DNA of 64,000 bases from Immundisolibacter sp. (lineage in GTDB: Bacteria; Pseudomonadota; Gammaproteobacteria; Immundisolibacterales; Immundisolibacteraceae). The DNA lies in NCBI RefSeq assembly GCF_014359565.1, contig NZ_JACIZD010000001.1:558001-622000 (forward strand), given 5' to 3'. A program made the position numbers and the translations under genes. Positions within the stretch are counted from its first letter, which is position 1; each line of letters begins with the position of its first letter. Under the pieces are notes generated by a model. That model saw nothing but the letters and a program-made list of their open reading frames with translations. It was not told the DNA's origin and did not search any database. Of this stretch, positions 22,846 through 32,503 are shown in pieces.

Positions 22846-24206
22846 GCCTGCAGCGCCGGCTGCTGGCCACGCTGGGCCTGTCGCTGTGCCTGCTGTGGGG
22901 CGCCGCCGCGGCCTGGCTGCTGCGCGACCTGCACCGACAATGGGCCACGACGCTGGATCAGCGCCTGGCGGCATCGGCACGCATGGTCGCCGCTTTGGTG
23001 GCGCAACTGCCGGCCGATGTCTGGGAGCGCGGCAGCGGGCCGGCGCTGTCGATTCCCTCCAGCACCGGCCTGGCCTGCCAGGTCAGCTCCCCGCGCGGCC
23101 AGATCATCGCCCGCACGCACGGTGCGCTGCCCGGCGTACTGGACGGGAACGCGCCCGGCTTCGGCGAGCGCACGGTCGACGGCGAGCGCTGGCGGGTCTT
23201 CACCTACCTGCACGGCCGCCTGCGCATCACCACCGCCGATCGGCTCGTCGAGCGCGAAGCCCTGCTGCGCAACGTCGTGCTGGTGGCGGTGCTGCCGTTT
23301 GCCGTGGCGTTGGTCGGCAGCATGGGCTCGCTGTGGTGGGGGGTGCGGTCGGGCCTGCGGCCGCTGCAGCAGTTGCGGCGCACGCTCGGGCGCCGCCATC
23401 CGGAAGCGCTGGCCCCGGTCGAGGCAGCAGCCCTGCCGGCCGAGCTGCAGCCGCTGGTGACGACCCTCAACCACCTGTTGGCGCGCATTCGCGAAACGCT
23501 GGCTCGCGAGCAGCGCTTCACCAGCGATGCGGCGCATGAGCTGCGCACGCCGCTGACTGCCATCAAGACCCACCTGCAGGTGGCACGCCGCGTCGATGGC
23601 GCGGCCGCGGCGGTGGCCCTGGGCCACGCCGAAGAAGGCGTAGCCCGGTTGCAGCGCACCCTGGAGCAGTTATTGACCTTGGCGCGCCTGGAAGGCGGCC
23701 AGCCGTGGCAAGAAGGCGCGCCCGCATTGGCCGAGGACGTGGCGCGCCTGGCGCTGAGCGATCTGTCGGCGCCGCAGCGGCTGCTGCGCAGCGGGCCGGC
23801 CATCCACGCGCGGCTGGCGATACCGCGGGAGCTGGCCGCCACGGCGCTGCGCAACCTCCTCGAAAACGCCCTGCGTCACACCCCGCCGCCGTCGACCGTC
23901 ACGCTGCAGCTGAGCCGGGATGCCGAAGGCGTGCATTTTCGTGTCATCGACCAGGGACCGGGGGTCAGCGACGATCAACTGCCGTACCTGACCCAACGCT
24001 TCTGGCGTCAGGGTACAGGCGCGGGCAGTGGCCTCGGGCTGGCCGTTGTCGCAGCCATCGCCGCACGCTTTGGCGGGCGACTGTCATTCGGCCGGCGACC
24101 CGGCGGCGGGCTGGACGTCCGACTGACCCTGCCCGAGCGCACGTGCCGCGGCTCAGCGCCCCCACCACCCGACGGCGCTGCGCCGTGCGACACCCGCGCC
24201 GGATGA
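22842..24206 (+). CDS. sensor histidine kinase (QseC/PmrB-like)
   Basis: A 454-residue membrane kinase, partner of the preceding regulator. TM1 lies at about residues 8-28 and TM2 at about 144-167, enclosing a periplasmic sensor of about 115 residues. A HAMP-like linker follows, then the H box SDAAHELRTPL with His232, the N box LRNLLENALRHT and G boxes IDQGPGV and GAGSGLGLAVV. The Pro-rich tail after about residue 435 is unusual but looks unstructured. The signal is unknown. Confidence 0.92.
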   Translation: MSLQRRLLATLGLSLCLLWGAAAAWLLRDLHRQWATTLDQRLAASARMVAALVAQLPADVWERGSGPALSIPSSTGLACQVSSPRGQIIARTHGALPGVLDGNAPGFGERTVDGERWRVFTYLHGRLRITTADRLVEREALLRNVVLVAVLPFAVALVGSMGSLWWGVRSGLRPLQQLRRTLGRRHPEALAPVEAAALPAELQPLVTTLNHLLARIRETLAREQRFTSDAAHELRTPLTAIKTHLQVARRVDGAAAAVALGHAEEGVARLQRTLEQLLTLARLEGGQPWQEGAPALAEDVARLALSDLSAPQRLLRSGPAIHARLAIPRELAATALRNLLENALRHTPPPSTVTLQLSRDAEGVHFRVIDQGPGVSDDQLPYLTQRFWRQGTGAGSGLGLAVVAAIAARFGGRLSFGRRPGGGLDVRLTLPERTCRGSAPPPPDGAAPCDTRAG

Positions 24207-24222
24207 CGACACCGCCCGTGGA

Positions 24223-24891
24223 TCAGCGCCCATCCTGGCCGAGCAGACCATCGAACAAGCCCGGCTCATCACCGGCCCCGTCCTGCGGGTCGCTAGACGG
24301 CGCAGACGGGATGGTGGCGGTGGCCTCGGCTGTGCCTTCGACGGTTTCGTACTGACGGGCTTCCTCGGTCTCGACGAAACGGGCCAGATCGCGGCGGCCG
24401 GGTTTTTTCCCGTCTTCCGAACCGACGCCGCCGATCAGGCGCGCCAGGCGGCTACCGGACTGCTCGGCCTGCGCCGGCACGTCGACCGTGGTGCGCGTGC
24501 TGGCGGTCAGCAGATTCTTTTCACGCGCCCCGGCAACCGGCAGCACGTCGCCTTCCACACGCGCCAGGCGGTCGCCCTCGAACAGCAGCGTCACGGTGCG
24601 CTGCGCGCGCATCTCATAGCCCTTGCGCTCGGTGTAGGTGTAGTCCCAGCGCTCGGGCCGGAACGGGTCGCGCAACTGTGGCGTACCCAGCAGGGCGCGC
24701 ACGCGCTCGCGGTCCATGCCCGGCTGCAGGCGCGCCAGCATGGCCGCATCGACCACGTTGCCCTGGCGAATGTCCATGCGATAGGGCGCCAGCGCCGGAA
24801 TCAGCGGCCGCGCATCGGCGGCATCCGGCTGGCGACCGGCGCAACCGGTCAGCAAGAGCGCAAGGGCCACAGCCGGCAGTAGACGTTGCAT
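24223..24891 (-). CDS. bamE: outer membrane assembly lipoprotein BamE (extended)
   Basis: A component of the BAM complex that inserts beta-barrel proteins. The lipobox LLLTGC (Cys17) is followed by the SmpA/BamE domain: YRMDIRQGNVVDAAMLARLQ and PGMDRERVRALLGTPQLRDP (about 40-85), then WDYTYTERKG. At 222 residues it is about twice the size of the E. coli protein. Residues about 125-222 are a charged, Ala/Glu-rich tail of unknown role. ATG 24891 starts MQRLLPAV. It is divergent from fur, an arrangement common in the class. Confidence 0.9.
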   Translation of the reverse strand: MQRLLPAVALALLLTGCAGRQPDAADARPLIPALAPYRMDIRQGNVVDAAMLARLQPGMDRERVRALLGTPQLRDPFRPERWDYTYTERKGYEMRAQRTVTLLFEGDRLARVEGDVLPVAGAREKNLLTASTRTTVDVPAQAEQSGSRLARLIGGVGSEDGKKPGRRDLARFVETEEARQYETVEGTAEATATIPSAPSSDPQDGAGDEPGLFDGLLGQDGR

Positions 24892-25059
24892 CGGGATGAG
24901 TTCCGGGCGGGGCGGCATGCCCGGCGGACAGGCCGGGAAGACAGGACGAAGGCTAGTTTACAATGCCGCCAGGCCCCGGCAGGGATGTTCGGCGCCCGGC
25001 CCGCATGCGTTTGCGGCTTGCGCCCGTGCCTTGCCCCCGCAGCTTTCCCGAGAATACCC

Positions 25060-25503
25060 ATGGCCAACAGCAATGTCCTGCGCAAGGCCGGCCTGAAGGT
25101 CACCACGCCGCGCCTGCGCATCCTGGAGTTTCTGGAGACCAGCGACCAGCGGCATGTCACCGCCGAGGACGTGTACCGCGCCCTGCTGGGCACCGACGAG
25201 GAAGTGGGCCTGGCCACCATCTACCGCGTGCTGACGCAGTTCGAGCAGGCCGGCATGGTGGTGCGCCATCACTTCGAGAGCGAACGGTCGGTGTTCGAGC
25301 TGGGTACCGGCGTCGGCCCCTGCCACCACGACCACCTGGTGTGCGAGCGCTGCGGCGCGGTGCTGGAGTTTCGGGACGATGCCATCGAGGCCGCCCAGCA
25401 GCGCATCGCGGCGGAACGCGGCTTCAAGGTGACCGACCACAGTCTGTACATCCACGGCGTCTGTGACGCCTGCCAGCGCGAGGCGGCCGAGCGCGGTCGC
25501 TGA
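25060..25503 (+). CDS. fur: ferric uptake regulator Fur
   Basis: A 147-residue Fe(II)-dependent repressor. The winged helix includes GLKVTTPRLRILEFLE and GLATIYRVLTQFEQAGMV. The dimerisation/metal domain has HHDHLVCERCG (His cluster and Cys pair) and a second Cys pair CDAC near the end. ATG 25060 gives the conserved start, though the frame stays open upstream. Length is normal. No Fur box was identified upstream. Confidence 0.96.
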   Translation: MANSNVLRKAGLKVTTPRLRILEFLETSDQRHVTAEDVYRALLGTDEEVGLATIYRVLTQFEQAGMVVRHHFESERSVFELGTGVGPCHHDHLVCERCGAVLEFRDDAIEAAQQRIAAERGFKVTDHSLYIHGVCDACQREAAERGR

Positions 25504-25512
25504 CCGGCTTCG

Positions 25513-26016
25513 TCACCCGCCGGCCGAAACCTTGGCACCGGCCGGCGCATCCAGGCGCAGCATCACTGCGATCTCGTCGCAGCGGTTGAATTTGTAGCAT
25601 TTCACGCACACCTGCCAGACCTTCTCCGGCAGGTCGTCCTTGCTGACCACCTCGAAGCCCAGGCGGGCGAAGAAGCCCGGCACGTAGGTCAGCGCCATCA
25701 GGCGCTTCAGGCCCACTGCTCTGGCCTGCGCCATCAGCGCCCGTGTCAGCTGCTCGCCGATACCCTGGCGGTGAAAGGCCGGCGCCACCGCCAGGCTGCG
25801 CACCTCGCCCAGGTCCGGGCCCATGATTTCCAGTGCCCCAACGCCGGCCAGGGCGCCATCCCGTTCGGCGACGATGAAGTCACGCACGTGTCGCACCAGG
25901 TTTTCCTGCGTGCGCGGCAGCAGGTTGCCGGCTGCGGCCTGCGCGCGCAGCAGGGCGTGTATGGCCGGCACATCGGCCAGCCGGGCCGGGCGCACGGAAA
26001 ATTCGCGATCGGACAT
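25513..26016 (-). CDS. GNAT acetyltransferase, probable short-form N-acetylglutamate synthase
   Basis: A 167-residue GNAT domain. The acetyl-CoA loop is VAPAFHRQGIGEQLTRAL, preceded by the ArgA-like LLPRTQENLVRHVRDFIVAE and EVRSLAV, and followed by LTYVPGFFARLGFEVVSKDD and LPEKVWQVCVKCYKFNRCDE. This whole pattern is that of the GNAT half of N-acetylglutamate synthase without the kinase-like domain (S-NAGS type). It could start arginine synthesis. Substrate is inferred, not proven. It lies three bases downstream of recN. Confidence 0.78.
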   Translation of the reverse strand: MSDREFSVRPARLADVPAIHALLRAQAAAGNLLPRTQENLVRHVRDFIVAERDGALAGVGALEIMGPDLGEVRSLAVAPAFHRQGIGEQLTRALMAQARAVGLKRLMALTYVPGFFARLGFEVVSKDDLPEKVWQVCVKCYKFNRCDEIAVMLRLDAPAGAKVSAGG

Positions 26017-26019
26017 GGC

Positions 26020-27693
26020 TCAGGACTGCTGCGCAGCGTTCAGCATTTCGGCCGCGTGGGCGCGCGTGCGCTCGGTGATGTTCAGGCCGCCCAGCATGCG
26101 CGCGATTTCGTCCACCCGCGCGCCGGCCGGCAGGCGCTCGACCGCCGTGGCCGTGCGCGCTTCGCCTGCCTGCTTGCTCACGCGCAGGTGGTGGTGCGCC
26201 TGCGCGGCCACCTGCGGCAGGTGGGTGATGCACAGCACCTGCCGCTTGGCGCCCAAGCTGCGCAGCAATCGGCCGACGGTTTCGGCCACCGCGCCGCCGA
26301 TGCCCACGTCCACCTCGTCGAAGATCAGGGTCGGGATTTCGCCCTGCGCGAGGGTGGCGGCCTGAACGGCCAAGCTGATCCGCGACAGCTCGCCACCGGA
26401 GGCGACCCGCGCCAGCGGCCGCCAGGTGTCGCCGGCATTGGCCAGGATGCGAAATTCCACACGCTCGGCGCCGGCCGCACTGGCGTTGCCATCCTCGAGC
26501 GGCAGCAGCGCAACCTCGAAACGCGCGCCGGGCATGCCAAGGCCACCGATGCACTCGCTGACCTCGCCGGCCAGGCGCGCGGCGGCGGCGCGGCGGGCAG
26601 CCGTCAAGGCGGCCGCGGCTGTCTCATAGTTCGCGAAGGCGGCGCGCTGTGCCTGCTCCAGCGCCGCGCGGGGCAGGCCGGCCTCTTCCAGCGCCGCCCG
26701 TTCATCGCGCAGGGCGCCGTGCAGCACGGCCAGCTCGGCCGGGGCCACCTGATGCTTGCGCGCCAGCGTCATGGCGGCGGCAACGCGGTCTTCCAGCCAG
26801 CGCAAACGGGCCGGATCGAGGTCCAGTTTTTCCAGGTAATGGCGCAGCGCCGATACGGCCTCGGACAGCTGCGCCAGCGCGCCGTCGAGCAATCCGACGA
26901 CACCGGCAAGGCGCTCATCGAAGCCTGCCAGACGCTGCAACTGGCCGGCTGCCTGCGCCATCTGGCCGTAGGCGCCGGCGCCATCGTCGTCCAGGGCGCG
27001 CAGCGCGGCGCCACCGCCTTCGACCAGCGTCTGGGCGTGCCCGGCACGGCGCAGCTCGGCATCGATCTGTGGCCACTCGTCGGCGCCCAGCGCCAGCGCG
27101 TCCAGTTCGTCCAGCTGGTAAGCGAGCTGCTCCAGGCGCTGCGCGCGGCCGGCGGCGCTCGCCTCTGCTTCGTCCAGTGCGCGGCTGGCCGCCTGCCAGC
27201 GGGCGTGGGTATCGGCGACGGTATCCAGCAGCGGCCCGGCGCCGGCGTAGCGGTCCAGCAGCGCCCGCTGCGCGGCCGGTCGCAGCAGGGCCTGATAGGC
27301 GTGCTGGCCGTGGATGTCTACCAGCAACTGCCCGAGCTCGCGCAGCAGGCCGGCCGCCACCGGGCGGCCATTGACGTAAGACCGCGAGCGGCCGTCGGCG
27401 CGCACGGTGCGGCGCAGGATGCAGTCACTGCCGTCGGCCAGGTCGTTGGCATCCAGCCAGGTTAGCGCGGCGGGTACCCCTGCGACGTCGAACACGGCCG
27501 TCACCTCGGCCTGCTCGGCGCCGACCCGGATCGAATCGGCGCCCGCGCGTTCGCCCAGGGCCAGCAGCAGCGCGTCCACCACCAGCGATTTGCCGGCGCC
27601 GGTCTCGCCGGTCAGCGCGGTGAGGCCGGTTTCGAACTCGAGCTCGGCCGCCTCGACGATGGCGAAATTTTCGATGCGCAGTCCGACCAGCAC
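26020..27693 (-). CDS. recN: DNA repair protein RecN
   Basis: A 557-residue SMC-like ATPase for double-strand-break repair. Walker A is LTGETGAGKSLVVDALLLA (about residue 30), a long Ala/Leu/Glu coiled coil fills the middle, and the ABC signature VASGGELSRISLA and Walker B PTLIFDEVDVGIGG lie near residues 430-480. The start is GTG at 27693 (VLVGLRIENFAIVEAA), with a GGAGG site upstream, two bases after nadK. Longer upstream open frame is nadK sequence in another frame. Confidence 0.95.
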   Translation of the reverse strand: MLVGLRIENFAIVEAAELEFETGLTALTGETGAGKSLVVDALLLALGERAGADSIRVGAEQAEVTAVFDVAGVPAALTWLDANDLADGSDCILRRTVRADGRSRSYVNGRPVAAGLLRELGQLLVDIHGQHAYQALLRPAAQRALLDRYAGAGPLLDTVADTHARWQAASRALDEAEASAAGRAQRLEQLAYQLDELDALALGADEWPQIDAELRRAGHAQTLVEGGGAALRALDDDGAGAYGQMAQAAGQLQRLAGFDERLAGVVGLLDGALAQLSEAVSALRHYLEKLDLDPARLRWLEDRVAAAMTLARKHQVAPAELAVLHGALRDERAALEEAGLPRAALEQAQRAAFANYETAAAALTAARRAAAARLAGEVSECIGGLGMPGARFEVALLPLEDGNASAAGAERVEFRILANAGDTWRPLARVASGGELSRISLAVQAATLAQGEIPTLIFDEVDVGIGGAVAETVGRLLRSLGAKRQVLCITHLPQVAAQAHHHLRVSKQAGEARTATAVERLPAGARVDEIARMLGGLNITERTRAHAAEMLNAAQQS

Positions 27694-27695
27694 CC

Positions 27696-28565
27696 TCAGC
27701 CTCCCCAGTGCATTTTGGTGCGCAGCAGCTCGAAATAGTCGTAGCCGGCCGGATGGATCAGGCGCAGCGGGCGCTCGCGGGCGCGGATCAGCACCCGGTC
27801 GCCGATTTCCAGCGGCAGGCTTTGCTGGCCGTCGCAGACCACCCGCGCCCGGGACCAGCTGTCGTTGGTCAATTCGATTTCGATTGCTTGCTGGGCACCC
27901 AGCACCATCGGCCGGATGGCCATCGTGTGCTGGCAGATCGGCACCACCACCAGCGCCAGCAGGTCCGGATACAGGATCGGCCCGCCGGCCGACAGCGCGT
28001 ACGCGGTCGAACCGGTCGGCGTGGCCACGATCAGGCCGTCGGCGCGCTGGCGGTTCAGCAGCCGGCCGCCGGCGCGGGTCTCGAATTCGATCATCTTGAG
28101 GCTGTCCCACTTGTGCAGGGCCACCTCGTTCAGGGCAATGCCGGTGCCCAGCACCTGCCCGCTGCGGTGGATTTGAACCTCCAGCAGCAGGCGTTCCTCG
28201 GCAAAGAATTCGCCGCGCAGGATGCTCGGCAGCACGTCGAAGGTTTCGGCCGGCGAGATGTCCGCCAGAAAGCCCAGACGGCCCAGGTTCACGCACAGCA
28301 GCGGAATGTCGAGTGCCGCCAGGATGCGCGCCGCGGCCAGCAGGGTGCCGTCGCCGCCCAGCACGATGCCAAGATCTGTGCCTTCGGCCGCCAGGCGGCC
28401 GCGAACCCGCGCATCGGCGGCGGCGTCCGAGTCGGGCCGCACCTGCGCACCGCCGACCCGGCAGCCCAGCTGCGGCAATGCCGCGCGCAGGCGATCGGCC
28501 AGGCCACTGACGACGGCATCGTCACGGTGCCACAGCAGGGCGGGCTGGCGAAAAGCGAGCGGCAT
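27696..28565 (-). CDS. nadK: NAD kinase
   Basis: A 289-residue enzyme that phosphorylates NAD to NADP with ATP or polyphosphate. The GGDGTLL motif (IVLGGDGTLLAAAR), the NLGRLGFLADI segment, TPTGSTAYALSAGGPI and the MAIRPM region are diagnostic. ATG 28565 starts MPLAFRQPALLWH. A further 75 codons are open upstream but carry no homology. It is divergent from hrcA, as in many relatives. Confidence 0.95.
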   Translation of the reverse strand: MPLAFRQPALLWHRDDAVVSGLADRLRAALPQLGCRVGGAQVRPDSDAAADARVRGRLAAEGTDLGIVLGGDGTLLAAARILAALDIPLLCVNLGRLGFLADISPAETFDVLPSILRGEFFAEERLLLEVQIHRSGQVLGTGIALNEVALHKWDSLKMIEFETRAGGRLLNRQRADGLIVATPTGSTAYALSAGGPILYPDLLALVVVPICQHTMAIRPMVLGAQQAIEIELTNDSWSRARVVCDGQQSLPLEIGDRVLIRARERPLRLIHPAGYDYFELLRTKMHWGG

Positions 28566-28728
28566 GGTGGCACGGGCGGCGAGCGGGGCGCGCGCGACTC
28601 TAGCACGCGCCGCCGGCGCGTCAGCGGCCGGGTCGGGCGACAGATTCGGGGGCGGGCGGCCGGAGCGTTCGGTCATTTGTTTATAGTATGGCCAGACCGC
28701 GTATCCAGTCGGCAAACCCGAGTTCGCC

Positions 28729-29811
28729 GTGCCCGCGCCCAGAAGCACTACCTCCGACGAGCTGAACGACCGTGCCCTGAGGCTGCTCAAGGGGCTGGTG
28801 GAGCATTACGTCGCCGACGGCCGGCCGGTTGGATCCAAGACCTTGGCACGCGATCTGGATCTGGGTCTGAGCCCTGCCACGCTGCGCAACGTCATGGCCG
28901 ACCTGGAGCGGCTGGGCCTGATCGCCGCGCCGCACACCTCGGCCGGGCGCATCCCGACGGCCAAGGGCCTGCGGATGTTTGTCGACACCCTGTTGCGCGC
29001 CACGCCCATCGACGACACCGAAGAAGGCATGCTGCGCCAGCAGCTGGGCGCCAGCACCGACCCCGGCGGGCTGGTGGAGACGGCCGGCCGGCTGCTGGCG
29101 GATCTGAGCCAGCAGGCCGGCGTGGTGTTGTTGCCGCGGCGTGACGTGGCACGCCTGCGGCAGGTGGATTTCGTCAGCCTGTCGGACGGCCGGCTGCTGG
29201 TGATCCTGGTCACCGACGACGGTGACGTGCACAACTGGGTGGTCCGCCAGCCGCGCAGCTACAGCGAGGCAGCCCTGACGCAGGCAGCCAACTACCTGAC
29301 CGAGCACCACGCCGGCCAGACCCTGGCGCAGATGCGCGGCGCCATCCTGAAGGAGCTGCAACGGGCGCAGGCGGCGGTCGGCGCGTTCATGGAAACCATG
29401 CTCGACCTGGCCGAGCGACTGGTGCCGCCACCGGCCGGCGGCGATGTCGCCGGCGACTACCTGATTCGCGGCGAGTCGAACTTGCTGGTCGGCGCCGACC
29501 CGGCACCGGATCTTGGCAAGCTGCAGGCGCTGTTTCGCGCCTTTGGCGAGAAACGCGAGCTGCTGCACGTGCTCGACGAATGCCTGCACGGACAGGGCGT
29601 GCAGATTTTCCTGGGCGCCGAGTCGGGCTACCAGTTCCTGGGCGATTACAGCCTGGTGACCGCGCCTTACGAGGTCGATGGCCAGGTCGTCGGCGCGCTG
29701 GGCGTCATCGGTCCGTCGCGCATGCCCTACGAGCGGGTGGTGTCGGTGGTGGATGTGACCGCCCGCCTGCTGGGCGCGGCCTTGAATCGGCGTCTGCCCG
29801 CCCCCAGCTGA
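28729..29811 (+). CDS. hrcA: heat-inducible transcription repressor HrcA
   Basis: A 360-residue repressor of class I heat-shock genes that needs GroE for activity. The N-terminal winged helix reads LVEHYVADGRPVGSKTLARD and LSPATLRNVMADLERLGLI, followed by SAGRIPTAKGLRMFVD; the C-terminal GAF-like core follows. Start is GTG at 28729. No CIRCE operator (TTAGCACTC-N9-GAGTGCTAA) was found in the 163 bases upstream. A TTTATAGTAT element at 28680-28689 is the only -10-like sequence there. Confidence 0.94.
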   Translation: MPAPRSTTSDELNDRALRLLKGLVEHYVADGRPVGSKTLARDLDLGLSPATLRNVMADLERLGLIAAPHTSAGRIPTAKGLRMFVDTLLRATPIDDTEEGMLRQQLGASTDPGGLVETAGRLLADLSQQAGVVLLPRRDVARLRQVDFVSLSDGRLLVILVTDDGDVHNWVVRQPRSYSEAALTQAANYLTEHHAGQTLAQMRGAILKELQRAQAAVGAFMETMLDLAERLVPPPAGGDVAGDYLIRGESNLLVGADPAPDLGKLQALFRAFGEKRELLHVLDECLHGQGVQIFLGAESGYQFLGDYSLVTAPYEVDGQVVGALGVIGPSRMPYERVVSVVDVTARLLGAALNRRLPAPS

Positions 29812-29888
29812 GCGCACACGTCCTGAATGCAGGGCCGATGAGGATGGGCCCGCTGGCCCCAATCGCACCTTTTTTCGAGAGTTTGCCC

Positions 29889-30431
29889 ATGACCGACCCG
29901 ACCGATCCGCCGGTGGCCGATGAGCCGGCGGCCGAGCCGCAAACCGACGCCACCACCGCCCCGCCGCCGGAAACCCTGGAGCAGGCGCAGGCCCGCGCCG
30001 ACAGCGCGCGCGACCAGATGCTGCGCGCCCATGCCGACATGGAAAACCTGCGGCGGCGCTACGAGCGCGAGCTGCAGAACGCCGTCCGCTATGGCGTGGA
30101 GACCCTGGTGGCTGAACTGCTGCCGGTCCGGGACAGCCTGCAGGAGGGTCTCAAGGCCGCCGAGGCGCAAGGTATCGACCCCGCTGTGGCGCTCGACAAG
30201 ATCCTCGAAGGCACGCGCATGACGCTGGGCATCCTCGACAAGGTGCTGACCAAGGCCGGCCTGAGCGAGGTCCACCCGCAGGGCGAACCGTTCAATCCCG
30301 AGCTGCACCAGGCCCTGAGCCTGGCCGACTCTGCCGAGCTGCCGCCCAACCACGTCGTGCACGTGGTGCAGACCGGCTATCGCCTGCACGACCGGCTGGT
30401 GCGTCCGGCCATGGTCATAGTTTCGAAATAG
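29889..30431 (+). CDS. grpE: nucleotide exchange factor GrpE
   Basis: The 180-residue DnaK co-chaperone releases ADP. A disordered acidic N-terminus (MTDPTDPPVADEP) leads into a long helix (AHADMENLRRRYERELQNAV) and the C-terminal beta domain with GEPFNPELHQAL and the HVVHVVQTGYRLHDRLVRPA segment. The ATG at 29889 follows a GAGAG. It lies between hrcA and dnaK. Confidence 0.96.
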   Translation: MTDPTDPPVADEPAAEPQTDATTAPPPETLEQAQARADSARDQMLRAHADMENLRRRYERELQNAVRYGVETLVAELLPVRDSLQEGLKAAEAQGIDPAVALDKILEGTRMTLGILDKVLTKAGLSEVHPQGEPFNPELHQALSLADSAELPPNHVVHVVQTGYRLHDRLVRPAMVIVSK

Positions 30432-30434
30432 ACG

Positions 30435-30463
30435 CTTGAAACCGGGCGCTGGCGACACCACCT
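30435..30463 (+). promoter_or_regulatory. sigma-32-like heat-shock promoter for dnaK
   Basis: CTTGAAA at 30435-30441 is an exact match to the sigma-32 -35 element. After 14 bases, CACCACCT at 30456-30463 partly matches the CCCCATNT -10 element. It is just upstream of dnaK, which would let dnaK be induced separately from hrcA-grpE. Confidence 0.45.
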
Positions 30464-30504
30464 GACCGACAACGCCCAATCCCCCGTTCACGGAGACCCT
30501 GCAC

Positions 30505-32418
30505 ATGGCCAGAATCATCGGCATCGACCTTGGCACCACCAATTCCTGCGTGGCGGTCATGGAAGGCGGCAAGCCGCGCGTGATCGAAAATTCCGAGGGT
30601 GACCGCACCACCCCGTCCATCATTGCCTTCACCAAGGACGGCGAGGTGCTGGTCGGCCAGTCGGCCAAGCGCCAGGCAGTCACCAATCCGCACAACACGC
30701 TGTACGCGATCAAGCGCCTGATCGGCCGCCGCTTCGACGACCCGGTGGTCAAGAAAGACATCGGCATGGTGCCGTACAAGATCATCAAGGCCGACAACAA
30801 CGACGCCTGGGTGGAGGTCGACGGCAAGAAGATGGCGCCGCCGGAGATCTCCGCCCGCGTGCTGCAGAAGATGAAAAAGACCGCCGAGGATTACCTGGGC
30901 GAGCCGGTCACCGAAGCCGTCATCACCGTGCCGGCCTATTTCAACGACTCCCAGCGCCAGGCCACCAAGGATGCCGGCCGCATCGCCGGGCTGGACGTCA
31001 AGCGCATCATCAACGAGCCGACCGCGGCCGCGCTGGCCTACGGCCTGGACAAGAAGCGCGGCGACCAGAAGGTGGCCGTGTATGACCTGGGCGGCGGCAC
31101 CTTCGACATCTCCATCATCGAGATCGCCGAAGTCGACGGCGAGCACCAGTTCGAGGTGCTGGCCACCAACGGCGACACCTTCCTGGGTGGCGAAGACTTC
31201 GACATGCGCCTGATGAACTACCTGGCCGACACCTTCAAGAAGGACAGCGGCGTCGACCTGCGCAACGACCCGCTGGCCCTGCAACGCCTCAAGGAAGGCG
31301 CCGAGAAGGCCAAGATCGAGCTGTCCTCCGCGCAGCAGACCGAGATCAATCTGCCCTACATCACCGCCGACGCCAGCGGTCCGAAGCACCTGAACATCAA
31401 GCTGACCCGCGCCAAGCTCGAATCCCTGGTCGAGGACCTGATCACGCGCACGCTCGAGCCGTGCCGGATCGCGCTCAAGGACGCCGGTCTGTCGGCCAGC
31501 CAGATCGACGAGGTGATCCTGGTCGGCGGCCAGACGCGCATGCCCAAGGTGCAGGAGGCGGTCAAGGATTTCTTCGGCAAGGAGCCGCGCAAGGACGTGA
31601 ACCCGGACGAAGCCGTCGCCGTGGGCGCCGCCATTCAGGCCGCGGTGCTGGCCGGCGAGGTCAAGGACGTGCTGTTGCTGGACGTGACGCCGCTGTCGCT
31701 GGGCATCGAGACCCTGGGCGGCGTCATGACCAAGCTGATCGAGAAGAACACCACCATCCCGACCCGCGCCGCGCAGACTTTCTCGACCGCCGACGACAAC
31801 CAGACCGCGGTCACCGTGCACGTGCTGCAGGGTGAGCGCGAAATGGCGGCCGGCAACAAGTCGCTGGGCAAGTTCGACCTGACCGACATCCCGCCGGCGC
31901 CGCGTGGCATGCCGCAGATCGAGGTCACCTTCGACATCGACGCCAACGGCATCCTGCACGTGTCGGCCAAGGACAAGGCCACCGGCAAGGAGCAGAAGAT
32001 CGTCATCAAGGCCTCCAGCGGCCTGTCCGACGAGGAGGTGCAGCGCATGATCCGCGACGCCGAGCTGCACGCCGAGGAAGACCACAAGGCCGCCGCGCTG
32101 GTGCACGCCCGCAACCAGGCCGACAACCTGGTGCATCAGGTGCGAAAGACTCTTGCCGACCTGGGCGACAAGCTGGGCAGTGACGAGAAGGCCCGCGTCG
32201 AGGAAGCCATCAAGGCCACCGAGGAAGCCGCCAAGGGCGACGACCAGGCTGCCATCGAGGCCGCGACAGCCGCGCTGACCGCCGCCTCGCATGGCCTGGC
32301 CGAGAAGATGTACGGCGGCGGCGACCAGAGTGAGCCGCCGGCCGGCGCGGCAGCCGGCGGCCGGGCCGGCGACGACGTAGTCGATGCCGAGTTCAAGGAA
32401 GTGCACGACGACAAGTAA
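30505..32418 (+). CDS. dnaK: chaperone DnaK (Hsp70)
   Basis: A 637-residue ATP-driven chaperone. It starts [20 protein letters not shown], with the other two Hsp70 signatures [16 protein letters not shown] and [14 protein letters not shown], the interdomain linker [13 protein letters not shown], and a substrate domain with a C-terminal lid ending in [15 protein letters not shown], the usual acidic tail. A sigma-32-like promoter lies upstream and a strong terminator downstream. Confidence 0.98.
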   Translation: MARIIGIDLGTTNSCVAVMEGGKPRVIENSEGDRTTPSIIAFTKDGEVLVGQSAKRQAVTNPHNTLYAIKRLIGRRFDDPVVKKDIGMVPYKIIKADNNDAWVEVDGKKMAPPEISARVLQKMKKTAEDYLGEPVTEAVITVPAYFNDSQRQATKDAGRIAGLDVKRIINEPTAAALAYGLDKKRGDQKVAVYDLGGGTFDISIIEIAEVDGEHQFEVLATNGDTFLGGEDFDMRLMNYLADTFKKDSGVDLRNDPLALQRLKEGAEKAKIELSSAQQTEINLPYITADASGPKHLNIKLTRAKLESLVEDLITRTLEPCRIALKDAGLSASQIDEVILVGGQTRMPKVQEAVKDFFGKEPRKDVNPDEAVAVGAAIQAAVLAGEVKDVLLLDVTPLSLGIETLGGVMTKLIEKNTTIPTRAAQTFSTADDNQTAVTVHVLQGEREMAAGNKSLGKFDLTDIPPAPRGMPQIEVTFDIDANGILHVSAKDKATGKEQKIVIKASSGLSDEEVQRMIRDAELHAEEDHKAAALVHARNQADNLVHQVRKTLADLGDKLGSDEKARVEEAIKATEEAAKGDDQAAIEAATAALTAASHGLAEKMYGGGDQSEPPAGAAAGGRAGDDVVDAEFKEVHDDK

Positions 32419-32437
32419 GCGCGGCCACAGCCGCCAT

Positions 32438-32470
32438 ACCCCGGACCGGCTTGCCCGGTCCGGGGTTTTT
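32438..32470 (+). terminator. Rho-independent terminator after dnaK
   Basis: A perfect 12-base-pair stem, ACCCCGGACCGG with CCGGTCCGGGGT, encloses CTTGC and is followed by TTTTT. It lies between dnaK and dnaJ, so dnaJ must depend on read-through or on its own promoter. Confidence 0.9.
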
Positions 32471-32503
32471 GTTCATCTGGACCGATAGCAACAACCCTCA
32501 GTC

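Noticed and set aside
28566-28728. CIRCE operator for HrcA
   Set aside because: Neither TTAGCACTC nor GAGTGCTAA is present.
30415-32406. 663-codon minus-strand frame antisense to dnaK
   Set aside because: It mirrors the dnaK codon pattern and shows no protein family features.
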